Source: Bhargavaea massiliensis (lineage in GTDB: Bacteria > Bacillota > Bacilli > Bacillales_A > Planococcaceae). Taken from it: a DNA stretch of 64,000 nucleotides. Under the pieces are notes generated by a model. It ran no database searches. It was not told the origin of the DNA and saw only the letters and a program-made list of their open reading frames with translations. Shown piece after piece: positions 42,869 through 51,344 of this stretch. Where the stretch lies: contig NZ_JAHBCJ010000004.1 in assembly GCF_018390575.1 (NCBI RefSeq), positions 74,145 through 138,144 on the forward strand, written 5' to 3'. A program made the position numbers and the translations under genes. Each line of letters starts with the position of its first letter. Within the stretch, counting starts at the first letter, position 1.

Positions 42869-42904
42869 GAGATTTGAACACTCTGGCGATAATCCGCCGG
42901 ACAG

Positions 42905-42955
42905 CTCCCCGGGCGCATCGCACACTCCGTGCGGTGCAGAAACGGGGGGCCTTTT
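42905..42955 (+). terminator. terminator after the DUF1292 gene
   Basis: CTCCCCG pairs with CGGGGGG (one G-U), with an inner GCATCGCAC/GTGCGGTGC stem, followed by CCTTTT. Long but weak T-run. Confidence 0.7.
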
Positions 42956-43028
42956 CGTGTGCCTTTATCCGAATAAGCCGCACAGGCCGCCTGCCCTTCC
43001 GCCAACGCCTTTCCTGTTGCTGTTGTTT

Positions 43029-43040
43029 CATGTATAATAG
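43029..43040 (+). promoter_or_regulatory. mltG promoter (CATGTATAATAG type)
   Basis: TATAAT at 43033-43038 inside CATGTATAATAG, 30 nt before the start codon. No clear -35. Confidence 0.45.
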
Positions 43041-43069
43041 CCTCGAAATGCAGAGGGGGAACGCGGTTT

Positions 43070-44197
43070 ATGAGTGACCGATCCAAAAAACAGATCATGC
43101 TTGAACGCATGAACGAAAAAAAGAAGGAAGTAAAGACGGTCCGGCGAATCGTCCTGATTGTCTTTCTCTCCGTACTGCTCCTCATGGTCATCGGGGGCAC
43201 CATCCTCTACTCCTACGTGACGGGAGCGCTAAAACCGGTTGATCCGGATGCTGAGGACACTGTCACCGTCGAGATTCCGATCGGCTCGAATCTGGACTCG
43301 ATCGCGCTGAAACTCGAGGAGGCTGGGGTCATCAAAAATGACCGGATATTCAAGTATTATGCCAAATTCAACAATGAGAGCGACTTCCAGGCGGGCACCT
43401 ATGAAATGAGCCAGGCCATGACACCCGATGAACTGCTCCAGAGCCTGAAGACCGGCAAGGTCTACAGGGAACCGGTATTCCAGTACACCATTCCGGAAGG
43501 CCTGAATCTGGCCCAGATTTCCGAAGTGATTGAGAAAAATACGGAGTACACGGCCGATGAATTCATGAAGCTCGTCACGGACGAAGCTTACATCAATGAA
43601 CTGATTTCCAAGTTCCCGAATCTTCTCACCGAAGAAGTCCTGGATGAACAGATCAAGTTTCCGCTGGAAGGCTATCTGTTCCCGGCAACCTACCCGGTAT
43701 TCGAGGAGCAGCCGACATTGGAGGCGCTGGTCGAGCAGATGATCGGAGCGACGGATGAGACCCTCTCGCCTTACCGCGAAGCGATTGCCGAAGATGAACG
43801 GACCGTCCATCAGGTACTGACGATGGCTTCGCTCGTTGAAGAGGAGGCCCGGACACCGGAAGACCGGAAATCGATTGCCAGCGTCTTTGAAAACCGCCTC
43901 GAGGAAGGCATGCCGCTTCAGACGGACCCGACGGTCGCCTATGCGCACGGGAAACACCTCGAACGGACGATGTACAGCGACCTGGAGATTGACGACGCCT
44001 ACAACACCTACCAGAACAAGGGGCTTCCGCCCGGGCCGATTTCGAATGCAGGCAGTTCATCGATAGATGCCGCGCTCAACCCGTCCGACACGGATTACCT
44101 CTACTTCCTCGCCGACCCGTCCGGCATCAATCATTTTGCAAAAACATACGAGGAACATCTGCAAAACAGGGACAAGTATCTGAAGAGCGGGGAATGA
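43070..44197 (+). CDS. mltG: Endolytic murein transglycosylase MltG (YrrL)
   Basis: MltG cuts nascent glycan strands and is thought to set their length. The 375-residue protein has a cytosolic basic N-terminus, one membrane helix (about 25-45), a LysM-like segment and the YceG domain with the catalytic Glu in LTMASLVEEEA and the LPPGPISNAG motif. AGAGGGGGAACG lies upstream of ATG 43070. It follows the ireB-ruvX-yrzB cluster, as in B. subtilis. Confidence 0.94.
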   Translation: MSDRSKKQIMLERMNEKKKEVKTVRRIVLIVFLSVLLLMVIGGTILYSYVTGALKPVDPDAEDTVTVEIPIGSNLDSIALKLEEAGVIKNDRIFKYYAKFNNESDFQAGTYEMSQAMTPDELLQSLKTGKVYREPVFQYTIPEGLNLAQISEVIEKNTEYTADEFMKLVTDEAYINELISKFPNLLTEEVLDEQIKFPLEGYLFPATYPVFEEQPTLEALVEQMIGATDETLSPYREAIAEDERTVHQVLTMASLVEEEARTPEDRKSIASVFENRLEEGMPLQTDPTVAYAHGKHLERTMYSDLEIDDAYNTYQNKGLPPGPISNAGSSSIDAALNPSDTDYLYFLADPSGINHFAKTYEEHLQNRDKYLKSGE

Positions 44198-44201
44198 CCC
44201 G

Positions 44202-44234
44202 GAGAAGGAGAGCTTCCGCTTTCCTTCTCTTTTC
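44202..44234 (+). terminator. terminator after mltG
   Basis: GAGAAGGA/TCCTTCTC with inner AGC/GCT, followed by TTTTC. Confidence 0.72.
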
Positions 44235-44288
44235 ATGTGAATAGTGCTATGATGAACGGGTATTTTTTTGGATAAGCAGGTGTGATTG

Positions 44289-44951
44289 ATGGAACATGAA
44301 TATAGCCGGTATTCGGAGGGTATGATTCTGCCCCGTCCGGAGCGGATCATGGCAATGGAGCAGTATGCACGCGAAAATAGGGTACCGATCATGCAGCTTG
44401 AGGGGATGGAAGCGCTGCTTCAGATTCTCCGTGTGCAGCGTCCCGGAAGAATCCTGGAAATCGGCACGGCCATCGGGTACTCGGCGATCCGGATGGCAGA
44501 GGCCCTGCCCGGCACCGAAGTGGTGACGATCGAGCGGGAACCGGCCATGCAGGAAAAGGCCGAGGAAAATATCAGCCGCTCCGACGCAAAGGGGAGGATC
44601 CGGCTAGTCCGCGCGGACGCGCTGGAACTGGAAGACAGGCTCCCGGAAGGACCGTTCGATGCGCTGTTCATCGATGCAGCAAAAGGCCAATACAAAAGGT
44701 TTTTCGACATTTACGAGCCGCTTCTGTCCGGACGCGGCGTGGTCTATTGTGACAACATGTTCATGCACGGCCTGACCGCCGAAGATCCGAAGGACATCCC
44801 GAGGAAAAACCGGACAATGATCCGCAAACTCAAGGCGTTCACAGAATGGCTCATGGCTCATCCGGGCTACGATTCGGCTCTTTTGCCGGTGGGCGACGGA
44901 CTTATGATCAGTACGAAAAAAGAACCAACCGAAGAAGGTGCAGCATTATGA
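44289..44951 (+). CDS. trmR: tRNA 5-hydroxyuridine methyltransferase TrmR (YrrM)
   Basis: The 220-residue class I methyltransferase has [16 protein letters not shown] (SAM motif I, about residues 57-72) and [16 protein letters not shown], typical of the O-methyltransferase 3 family. TrmR of B. subtilis converts ho5U34 to mo5U34 in tRNA. In B. subtilis two U32 peptidase genes (yrrN, yrrO), which provide the hydroxylation, follow; here udk follows directly, overlapping by 4 nt. Confidence 0.88.
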   Translation: MEHEYSRYSEGMILPRPERIMAMEQYARENRVPIMQLEGMEALLQILRVQRPGRILEIGTAIGYSAIRMAEALPGTEVVTIEREPAMQEKAEENISRSDAKGRIRLVRADALELEDRLPEGPFDALFIDAAKGQYKRFFDIYEPLLSGRGVVYCDNMFMHGLTAEDPKDIPRKNRTMIRKLKAFTEWLMAHPGYDSALLPVGDGLMISTKKEPTEEGAAL

Positions 44952-45586
44952 CGACAAAACGGCCCCTCATCATCGGGATTGCCGGCGGTTCGGGTTCCGG
45001 CAAGACGAGCGTTACACGTTCGATCTACGACGTCGTGAAAGAACACTCCGTCGTTGTGATTGAACACGATTACTATTACAAAGACCAGTCGGAGCTGGCG
45101 TTTGAAGAGCGGCTCAAGACCAATTACGACCACCCGCTCGCATTCGACACGGACCTTCTCATCGAACACATCAAAGAACTGCTCGAGGGACGTCCGGTCA
45201 ATCGGCCGGTGTATGACTATGCGCTACATACACGTTCTGACAAGACGGTGGAAATCGAGCCGAAGGACGTCATCATCATCGAAGGAATTCTGGTGCTGGA
45301 TGATGCCAGGCTGCGCGAACTGATGGATATCAAGCTTTTTGTCGATACCGATGCGGACCTCCGGATTATCCGGCGCATCCAGCGGGACATCGAAGAGCGC
45401 GGCCGTTCGATCAGTTCGGTGATCGGCCAGTATTTGTCGGTCGTCCGCCCGATGCACAACCAGTTCATTGAGCCGACGAAACGATATGCGGATCTGATCA
45501 TCCCTGAAGGCGGGGAGAACAAGGTCGCAATCGATCTGATGGTGACGAAAATAAAAACAATTCTTGAATCTCCACAAAATCTGTAA
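44948..45586 (+). CDS. udk: Uridine kinase
   Basis: Udk phosphorylates uridine and cytidine in pyrimidine salvage. The 212-residue P-loop kinase has [13 protein letters not shown] (residues 9-21), EHDYYYKDQ and the [11 protein letters not shown] motif. It starts inside the trmR stop (ATGA). The greA promoter overlaps its last codons. Confidence 0.97.
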   Translation: MTTKRPLIIGIAGGSGSGKTSVTRSIYDVVKEHSVVVIEHDYYYKDQSELAFEERLKTNYDHPLAFDTDLLIEHIKELLEGRPVNRPVYDYALHTRSDKTVEIEPKDVIIIEGILVLDDARLRELMDIKLFVDTDADLRIIRRIQRDIEERGRSISSVIGQYLSVVRPMHNQFIEPTKRYADLIIPEGGENKVAIDLMVTKIKTILESPQNL

Positions 45587-45592
45587 TATACT
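45564..45592 (+). promoter_or_regulatory. sigma-A promoter of greA
   Basis: TTGAAT (45564-45569), exactly 17 nt, TATACT (45587-45592). It lies within and just after the end of udk; start near 45599. Confidence 0.7.
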
Positions 45593-45620
45593 CTTGTCAG
45601 TTAAAACCATCACATTTCCG

Positions 45621-45661
45621 CTATGTCGCATTCCCGGCCACGGGGCGGCATAGTATTCTTT
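45621..45661 (+). terminator. hairpin with T-run in the greA leader (udk terminator or greA attenuator)
   Basis: CTATGTCG (45621-45628) pairs with CGGCATAG (45646-45653) with one G-U, inner CCCG/CGGG, then TATTCTTTTTA. Because the best greA promoter lies upstream at 45564-45592, this hairpin would be in the greA transcript as well as at the end of udk. Confidence 0.7.
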
Positions 45662-45694
45662 TTATGAAGGAAAGACGCGAAGGAGAGATTGTTT

Positions 45695-46168
45695 ATGTCT
45701 ACAGAGAAAAAATTTCCGATGACACAGGCGGGAAAAGAGAAACTTCTTGAAGAACTGGAGTATTTGAAAACGGTTAAACGCAAAGAGGTCGTCGAGCGCA
45801 TCAAAGTGGCCCGCAGCTTCGGGGACCTGTCCGAGAACTCCGAGTACGACTCCGCCAAAGAAGACCAGGCCTTTATCGAGGGCCGTATATCTACGCTTGA
45901 GTCCATGATCCGCAATGCGGAAATCATTGAAGACAACGGCGATGACGATCGTGTGCAGCTTGGCAAGACCGTAACATTCAAGGAAGTTCCGGATGGCGAT
46001 GAGGAATCCTACACCATCGTCGGTTCCGCAGAGGCGGATCCATTCGAAGGCCGCATCTCGAACGACTCGCCGATCGCCAGAGGGCTTCTCGGGCGTACAG
46101 TCGGAGACCGCGTCAAGATCATGACACCGGGCGGCGAGATGGATGTCGAGATCGTTTCCATCGGCTGA
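45695..46168 (+). CDS. greA: Transcription elongation factor GreA
   Basis: GreA rescues backtracked RNA polymerase by stimulating transcript cleavage. The 157-residue protein has the N-terminal coiled coil with the acidic tip [17 protein letters not shown] and the C-terminal FKBP-like domain (about 85-157). GAAGGAGAG precedes ATG 45695. It has a 100-nt leader with a terminator-like hairpin. Confidence 0.98.
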   Translation: MSTEKKFPMTQAGKEKLLEELEYLKTVKRKEVVERIKVARSFGDLSENSEYDSAKEDQAFIEGRISTLESMIRNAEIIEDNGDDDRVQLGKTVTFKEVPDGDEESYTIVGSAEADPFEGRISNDSPIARGLLGRTVGDRVKIMTPGGEMDVEIVSIG

Positions 46169-46212
46169 TTACTGATGGACATCACCCATACAGGCAGGGA
46201 ATAACCAAAATG

Positions 46213-46278
46213 GCTGATTCAAGCAGATGGCTCCGGAAACCGCGGCAGCGGAGGAGTTCTGCGGAGATCAGCTTTTTT
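46213..46278 (+). terminator. terminator after greA
   Basis: GCTGAT (46213-46218) pairs with ATCAGC (46267-46272), inner CTCCG/CGGAG, then six T. The stem is branched or interrupted. Confidence 0.65.
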
Positions 46279-46460
46279 CATAGTATCGCGGCAAGCAGGT
46301 GGACGGTTTTATTAACACCCTCAGCCCTTTGCTTAACACCCGAGGGTCTGATTATTAGGGATGCCTGAAATTCCTTTTCATGAAACTGAAACAAACCGGT
46401 AATCGTTTCGTCAAATAAGCGGAAATCGTTTATGATAGAGTTACCGGGGGAGGAGATGGC

Positions 46461-47150
46461 ATGGAAGAACAGAATTTTTCCAGGGTAGCGCGGAACCGCC
46501 AGAAATCAAACCGGATCCTCAACATCCTGATCGGCGTCGTCTTCGTCCTGATTGTCATCACTGCGGCAAGCATCTTTACCGGCGGGGATGACCGGGCGGC
46601 CAACGGAGGGAATGAGGCAGGGACTGAACAGGCGGGAGGCACCAGCGGACCCGATGGCGGAAAAGTGCCGGCTGATGATGGCGGGGAAGATTCCGATGCA
46701 GCCGGTGACGATGAGTCCGAAGACGGGGAAGCGACCTCCGAAGAAAAAGCTCCCGATTCGGACAAGCGCGGCGAAGAACCCGAAGAATCCGATCAGCCGG
46801 GCAAAGTGATCCGGACACCTTCAGAAAGCGGCGTCGTCGATGAGACGATCGTTGACACATCCTGGAAGCCGATCGGCACCGGACAGTCGGGCGAACATGT
46901 CTCGGTCTATGAGAAAGGGCATATCGACTGGCAGGAAAAGGTGAAGGCCATGTCGTATGCCACCGGCATCCCTGAAAAAGAAATGATTGTATGGTATGTG
47001 AAAAACGGCGGAGGTCCGCAAAAATCGATCGGGACCGTATCGACCGGAGATAAAAGCGAAAAATATAATGTCCACCTGGAATGGGTGGACGGTGAAGGCT
47101 GGATGCCGGTGCGGCTCGACAAGCTGAACACGCTTGAAGGGGCCTATTGA
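46461..47150 (+). CDS. DUF1510 membrane protein (YrrS-like)
   Basis: The 229-residue protein has a basic N-terminus, one membrane helix (about 19-40), a long Gly/Asp/Glu-rich linker (45-115) and a C-terminal DUF1510 domain (about 125-227, with SYATGIPEKEMIVWYVKNGG). B. subtilis yrrS lies after greA and the penicillin-binding protein gene pbpI; no such gene is present here. GGGGGAGGAG precedes ATG 46461. A possible promoter is TATGAT at 46431-46436. Role unknown; an extracytoplasmic domain is likely. Confidence 0.85.
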   Translation: MEEQNFSRVARNRQKSNRILNILIGVVFVLIVITAASIFTGGDDRAANGGNEAGTEQAGGTSGPDGGKVPADDGGEDSDAAGDDESEDGEATSEEKAPDSDKRGEEPEESDQPGKVIRTPSESGVVDETIVDTSWKPIGTGQSGEHVSVYEKGHIDWQEKVKAMSYATGIPEKEMIVWYVKNGGGPQKSIGTVSTGDKSEKYNVHLEWVDGEGWMPVRLDKLNTLEGAY

Positions 47151-47175
47151 CCGGAACGGAACGGAGGATTCTCGC

Positions 47176-47892
47176 ATGAAAATAGCCATTATCGGTGCGA
47201 TGGAAGAAGAAGTCGAGCTTCTGCGCAGCCGGATCGAAGAAAAAGAGACAACAATGGCCGGAAACAGTGAGTACACTGCCGGTAAACTCAATGGCGCGGA
47301 CGTCATTCTGCTAAAAAGCGGGATCGGAAAAGTGAACGCGGCCATGTCCACGGCGGTATTGCTTGACCGTTTCAAACCGGATGCCGTGATCAACACCGGT
47401 TCTGCAGGTGGCTTCAACAGTGACCATGAAATCGGCACGGTCGTCATTTCGTCCGAAGTGCGGCACCATGATGTGGATGTAACGGTATTCGGTTACGAAC
47501 ACGGCCAGGTACCGCAGCTTCCTTCCGCATTCACGGCGGACAGCAGGCTCATGGAAGCGGCACGCAAGGCCGTGGAAGACATCGGTGAACATGCGTCGGC
47601 AGAAGGGCTGATCATCACCGGCGACTCATTTATGTCCGATGCAGATCGTGTAGCCCGTGTGCGTGAACTTTTTCCCGAGGCACTAGCCTCCGAAATGGAA
47701 GCGGCTGCGGTTGCCCAGGTCTGTCACCAATTCGGCGTGCCGTTTGTGGTTATCCGCGCGCTTTCCGATATCGCGGGCAAGGAGTCGGCCATGTCGTTTG
47801 ACGAGTTTTTGCCGAAGGCGGCAAAGCATTCGGCAGAAGCGGTCATGCGCGCGGTCTCGAATCTTCAGGGATCGCATGGTATAATCGGATAA
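47176..47892 (+). CDS. mtnN: 5'-methylthioadenosine/S-adenosylhomocysteine nucleosidase
   Basis: MtnN (Pfs) cleaves adenine from methylthioadenosine and S-adenosylhomocysteine, feeding methionine salvage. The 238-residue protein begins KIAIIGAMEEEVELL, has NTGSAGGF, the ASEMEAAAVAQV motif with the substrate-binding Met-Glu, and ALSDIAG. ACGGAGGA precedes ATG 47176. The luxS/yrhAB-type neighbours of B. subtilis are absent. Confidence 0.96.
   Translation: MKIAIIGAMEEEVELLRSRIEEKETTMAGNSEYTAGKLNGADVILLKSGIGKVNAAMSTAVLLDRFKPDAVINTGSAGGFNSDHEIGTVVISSEVRHHDVDVTVFGYEHGQVPQLPSAFTADSRLMEAARKAVEDIGEHASAEGLIITGDSFMSDADRVARVRELFPEALASEMEAAAVAQVCHQFGVPFVVIRALSDIAGKESAMSFDEFLPKAAKHSAEAVMRAVSNLQGSHGIIG
47877..47885 (+). 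promoter_or_regulatory. extended -10 promoter of the 27-residue ORF
   Basis: TGG-TATAAT at the very end of mtnN, 39 nt before the microprotein start. The surrounding ATGGTATAATCGG recurs before yqeG (48835-48847). Confidence 0.45.
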
Positions 47893-47924
47893 GTGAATCA
47901 CCATTTGGACAGGGAGTGAACAAT

Positions 47925-48008
47925 ATGCTTTATCTGATGGCAGGTTCGTTGATTTTGACAGGTATCCTTGCGGGCGTCATGATGGCCCAGCTCGGTTCCG
48001 AAAAGTGA
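47925..48008 (+). CDS. 27-residue predicted membrane microprotein
   Basis: ATG 47925 follows AGGGAGTGAACA at normal spacing and opens a 27-codon frame: MLYLMAGSLILT, then GILAGVMMAQLGSEK. The product is almost one hydrophobic helix with a short polar C-terminus. An extended -10 promoter lies 39 nt upstream, and a strong terminator begins 10 nt after the stop, so the transcript could be just this gene, or mtnN plus it. I do not recognise the family. Conservation would decide whether it is real. Confidence 0.6.
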   Translation: MLYLMAGSLILTGILAGVMMAQLGSEK

Positions 48009-48009
48009 T

Positions 48010-48741
48010 CTAGTCTGCCCTTCCCCCGCGCTCGGCGGGGGAGGGGTTTTTTTCATGCTTGAACTGCTGATAAAGCTTGACGAGGGCCCGCTTCTCGATC
48101 CGTGAGACGTAGCTGCGCGAAATGTTCAGCTGTGCCGCAATTTCTTTTTGGGTCATCGGATTGTCGTCCAAGAGGCCGTAGCGTCTCTGGATAATCTCCA
48201 GCTCACGCTCATCAAGCTTGGTCAGATGCCGGTACAGCCGGTCAAAGCGCTCCTTCCGCTCCAGCCGGTCATCGGCTGTTGATTCGTCGACTTTCAGGAC
48301 ATCTGTAATCTGGAGCGAGTATCCGTCCTTGTCAATGCCGATCGGCTCATAGAGTGAAACATCTTTCTGGACTTTTTTCTGCGCGCGGAGATGCATGAGG
48401 ATCTCATTTTCAATACAGCGTGCGGCGAAAGTGGAAAACTTGGTTTTTTTATCGGGGGTAAAGCTGCCAACCGCCTTCATGAGGCCGATCGTGCCGATTG
48501 AGATGTAGTCGTCCAGCTGCTCGTGCCGTGGATGGAATTTCTTCACGATATGGGCGACAAGGCGCATATTGCGCTCGATCAGCTCATCTTTTGCGCTTTC
48601 ATCACCTTCAGCTACCCGCCTCAGGCAGTCCGCCTCTTCTTCCGCATTCATCGGCTTCTGGAACGCCTGGCCCTTCAGGTAGCCGACCAGTGCTGGGATA
48701 TCCGCCCACAGCTGAAGCAGAGCAGTGAAAATCCCGCTCAC
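48010..48741 (-). CDS. sigK: RNA polymerase sporulation factor SigK (pro-form)
   Basis: SigK directs late mother-cell transcription. The 243-residue protein has the sigma-70 regions 2 (DDYISIGTIGLMKAV) and 4 (TQKEIAAQLNISRSYVSRIEKR). GTG 48741 is chosen because AGGAGGTG lies six nt upstream and because it puts Tyr21 of ALVGYLKGQAF at the known pro-SigK cleavage position, here Gly20-Tyr21 (Ser20-Tyr21 in B. subtilis). The gene is contiguous, with no skin element. Its 3' end lies in the terminator of the opposite transcript. Confidence 0.95.
   Translation of the reverse strand: MSGIFTALLQLWADIPALVGYLKGQAFQKPMNAEEEADCLRRVAEGDESAKDELIERNMRLVAHIVKKFHPRHEQLDDYISIGTIGLMKAVGSFTPDKKTKFSTFAARCIENEILMHLRAQKKVQKDVSLYEPIGIDKDGYSLQITDVLKVDESTADDRLERKERFDRLYRHLTKLDERELEIIQRRYGLLDDNPMTQKEIAAQLNISRSYVSRIEKRALVKLYQQFKHEKNPSPAERGGRAD
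48018..48053 (+). terminator. terminator of the mtnN/microprotein transcript
   Basis: CCCTTCCCCCGC (48018-48029) pairs with GCGGGGGAGGGG (48035-48046, one G-U), followed by seven T. It overlaps the C-terminal codons of sigK on the other strand. Confidence 0.9.
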
Positions 48742-48768
48742 GCCAACACCTCCTAAGTTGTTTCTGCC

Positions 48769-48798
48769 ACCATATGTCACAATGTGAGGAATCATGAG
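48769..48798 (-). promoter_or_regulatory. candidate sigma-E promoter of sigK
   Basis: On the minus strand CTCATGAT (48791-48798), a 14-nt spacer and CATATGGT (48769-48776) resemble sigma-E boxes, 28 nt before the GTG start. B. subtilis sigK is first transcribed by sigma-E. Match is moderate. Confidence 0.38.
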
Positions 48799-48835
48799 AA
48801 TGACGGGTCCCGGGATGTGGGACGGAGCGGCGCTA

Positions 48836-48844
48836 TGGTATAAT
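48836..48844 (+). promoter_or_regulatory. extended -10 promoter of the yqeG operon
   Basis: TGG-TATAAT, 35 nt before the yqeG start, with no good -35. Divergent from sigK. Confidence 0.5.
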
Positions 48845-48878
48845 CGGGAAAGAATTCAGAGCCAATGGAGTGAATCGG

Positions 48879-49400
48879 GTGTATCGTCTTTTTTTGCCGA
48901 ATGAATATGTGAAGGACATTTTCCGTGTGACACCGGAAAAACTGAAAAGCAATGGGATCCGGGGAGTCATTACTGACCTGGACAACACGCTTGTCGAATG
49001 GGACAGGCCCGATGCAACCGCAGAAATCATCGAATGGATGAGGGACATGCGCGATGCGGGCATCCATGTGACAATCGTCTCGAACAATAACGAGGAACGC
49101 GTCAAGGCGTTTTCCGACCCGCTGGGCATTCCCTTTATCCACCGGGCGCGCAAGCCGATGGGCAAGGCTTTCCGCCAAGCGGTCCGCCAGATGGGCATTC
49201 CGAAAGAGCAGGTTGTCGTAATCGGCGACCAGCTGCTGACGGACATTTTCGGCGGGAACCGCAGCGGCCTGCATACCGTCCTTGTCGTTCCGGTCGCCAG
49301 CTCGGACGGATGGGCCACACGGTTCAACCGGAAGGTCGAGCGCATGATCATGCGGAAGCTCAAAAACCAAGGGCTCATCGATTGGGAGGAAATAAAGTGA
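48879..49400 (+). CDS. YqeG family HAD phosphatase
   Basis: The 173-residue HAD-IIIA protein has motif I TDLDNTLVEWD (about residues 28-38), motif II VSNNNEERV, the Lys motif RKPMGKAF and motif IV GDQLLTDIFGGNR. Its physiological substrate is unknown. The start is GTG 48879, eight nt after GGAG, giving MYRLFLPNEYV as in relatives; GTG 48870 overlaps the ribosome site. It overlaps yqeH by 4 nt. Confidence 0.93.
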   Translation: MYRLFLPNEYVKDIFRVTPEKLKSNGIRGVITDLDNTLVEWDRPDATAEIIEWMRDMRDAGIHVTIVSNNNEERVKAFSDPLGIPFIHRARKPMGKAFRQAVRQMGIPKEQVVVIGDQLLTDIFGGNRSGLHTVLVVPVASSDGWATRFNRKVERMIMRKLKNQGLIDWEEIK

Positions 49401-50497
49401 CCGAAGAAAAAACCTGTATCGGCTGTGGGGCCGTCCTGCAGACTGATGATGAAAAAGCGCCGGGCTATGCCCCGGCTGCGACGCTTGAAAAGGAAATGCC
49501 GCTCTGCAGGCGCTGTTTCCGGCTCAGGAATTACAATGAGCTTGAACCTGTGCCGCTGACGGATGATGATTTCCTGAAAATCCTGAATACAATCGGCTCC
49601 AAGGACGCACTTGTCGTCTACCTCGTCGATATTTTCGACTTCAACGGAAGCTGGATTCCGGGAATGCACCGGTTTGCCGGTTCCAATCCCGTGCTTCTCA
49701 TCGGCAACAAAGCAGATCTGCTGCCGAAGTCGGTAAAGGAAAACAAGCTCATCCATTGGATAACATCCGAATCCAGGAAGCTCGGTCTGCAGCCGGAGGA
49801 CATTCTGCTTGTAAGCGCCGATAAGGGAACCGGAATCGATACTGCGATTCACCGCATCGAGGAGCTTCGCGCTGGGCGGGATGTCTATGTGGTGGGGTGC
49901 ACGAATGTCGGAAAGTCCACATTCATCAACCGGATCATCAAGCAAGTTGCAGGCGGTGACGATGTCATCACGACGTCCCATTTCCCGGGGACCACACTGG
50001 ACATGATCGATATCCCGCTTGATGACGGGAATTCCATGTACGATACGCCGGGCATCATCAATCACCATCAGATGGCACACCTCCTTGATGCAAAGGACCT
50101 GAAGTGGATTACGCCGAAAAAGGAGATCAAGCCAAAAGTCTTCCAGCTGAATGAGGAGCAGACCCTGTTTCTCGGGGGGCTGGCGCGGTTCGACTATCTG
50201 AAGGGCGGCCGCACGGCGTTCACCGTACACGTTTCAAATGCACTTGACATCCACCGGACCAAGCTGGAAAAGGCGGATGACCTGTATTCGCGTCAGAAGG
50301 GCGATCTGCTAACGCCTCCGACAGCGGATCCGGAAGCATTTCCGAAGCTTGTGCGCCATGAATTTTCGATCAGGGAAGAAAAGACGGACATCGTCATCTC
50401 GGGCCTTGGCTGGATCACAGTCCAGCAGGCAGGGAAAGTGGTTGCGGTCCACGCGCCCGAAGGGGTCGCTGTCATGCTCCGTCCTTCCCTGATCTGA
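49397..50497 (+). CDS. yqeH: Ribosome biogenesis GTPase YqeH
   Basis: A circularly permuted GTPase needed for 30S assembly. The 366-residue protein starts with a zinc finger (CIGCGA...CRRC) and then carries G4 IGNKAD, G5 SADKG, G1 GCTNVGKST (about 170-178) and G3 DTPG in permuted order, with a C-terminal RNA-binding domain. The start is GTG 49397, overlapping the yqeG stop (GTGA), after GGGAGGAAA. Confidence 0.96.
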   Translation: MTEEKTCIGCGAVLQTDDEKAPGYAPAATLEKEMPLCRRCFRLRNYNELEPVPLTDDDFLKILNTIGSKDALVVYLVDIFDFNGSWIPGMHRFAGSNPVLLIGNKADLLPKSVKENKLIHWITSESRKLGLQPEDILLVSADKGTGIDTAIHRIEELRAGRDVYVVGCTNVGKSTFINRIIKQVAGGDDVITTSHFPGTTLDMIDIPLDDGNSMYDTPGIINHHQMAHLLDAKDLKWITPKKEIKPKVFQLNEEQTLFLGGLARFDYLKGGRTAFTVHVSNALDIHRTKLEKADDLYSRQKGDLLTPPTADPEAFPKLVRHEFSIREEKTDIVISGLGWITVQQAGKVVAVHAPEGVAVMLRPSLI

Positions 50498-50510
50498 GGG
50501 GGAAAACAGA

Positions 50511-51344
50511 ATGAAAAAATGGTATGCGGTGATCGGTGATCCGGTTTCCCATTCAAAGTCACCGGCCATGCATGAGGCGTGGTTCAGGGAAAACGGCATC
50601 GATGCATCTTATATTCCGGTCCATGTCCCGGCCGGAACGGTTGGCGACGCTGTCGCCGCCCTGCGCCGCCTGGGTGCTTCGGGATGGAATGTGACGGTGC
50701 CCCATAAACAGGCCATCATCCCTTTTCTGGACGAAGTGGAGCCGATTGCTGCAGAGATGCAGGCGGTGAATACGGTCAAGGTTCTCCCTGACGGCCGGCT
50801 GCTTGGGATGAACACGGACGGCCCCGGTTTCGTCCGTTCTCTCGAGGACAGGATCGGCAGCGGCCGAAAGAATGACCGTGTGCTGATCATCGGTGCCGGC
50901 GGTGCCGCAAACGGGATAGCCCTCGCCATGAGACATGGCGGGTATGAGAAGGTCGCCGTGTGCAACCGCACCGTGGAAAAGGCAGAGGCACTCTGTAATC
51001 GGATCGGCGGCGAAGCACTTGGCCTTGAAGAGGCGGCAGGGAAACTGGGCGAATTCGGGATCATTATCCAGACGACGCCCGTCGGCATGTCGACCGCAAC
51101 AGGCGGCCTGCCGATTGCCATGGACCACCTGGATCCGGGCGCGGTTGTTGCGGATATCGTCTACAGCCCTCTCCAAACCGAATTCCTGAAAGCTGCACTG
51201 AAAAACGGAAATGAAATCGTGGACGGCCTGGGCATGTTCATCTGGCAGGGCGCACTTGCCTTCAATGAATGGACAGGCCGGATGCCGGACACGCTTGGAA
51301 CAAGAAAACGGCTGATCGCAGAAATGGAGGAAACTACATGCTGA
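50511..51344 (+). CDS. aroE: Shikimate dehydrogenase
   Basis: AroE reduces 3-dehydroshikimate with NADPH in the aromatic pathway. The 277-residue protein has the shikimate-binding SHSKSPAMHEAWF (about residues 14-26), the catalytic Lys in NVTVPHKQ, and the NADP-binding GAGGAANGIA (about 130-139). GAGGGGGAAA precedes ATG 50511. It overlaps yhbY by 7 nt, the conserved yqeGH-aroE-yhbY order. Confidence 0.97.
   Translation: MKKWYAVIGDPVSHSKSPAMHEAWFRENGIDASYIPVHVPAGTVGDAVAALRRLGASGWNVTVPHKQAIIPFLDEVEPIAAEMQAVNTVKVLPDGRLLGMNTDGPGFVRSLEDRIGSGRKNDRVLIIGAGGAANGIALAMRHGGYEKVAVCNRTVEKAEALCNRIGGEALGLEEAAGKLGEFGIIIQTTPVGMSTATGGLPIAMDHLDPGAVVADIVYSPLQTEFLKAALKNGNEIVDGLGMFIWQGALAFNEWTGRMPDTLGTRKRLIAEMEETTC

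Noticed and set aside
48010-48741. skin-type interruption of sigK
   Set aside because: The frame is continuous from the pro-sequence through region 4.
48833-50230. 465-residue open frame antisense to yqeG-yqeH
   Set aside because: It spans two well-supported genes with recognised motifs; composition is Arg/His/Pro-rich as typical of shadow frames.
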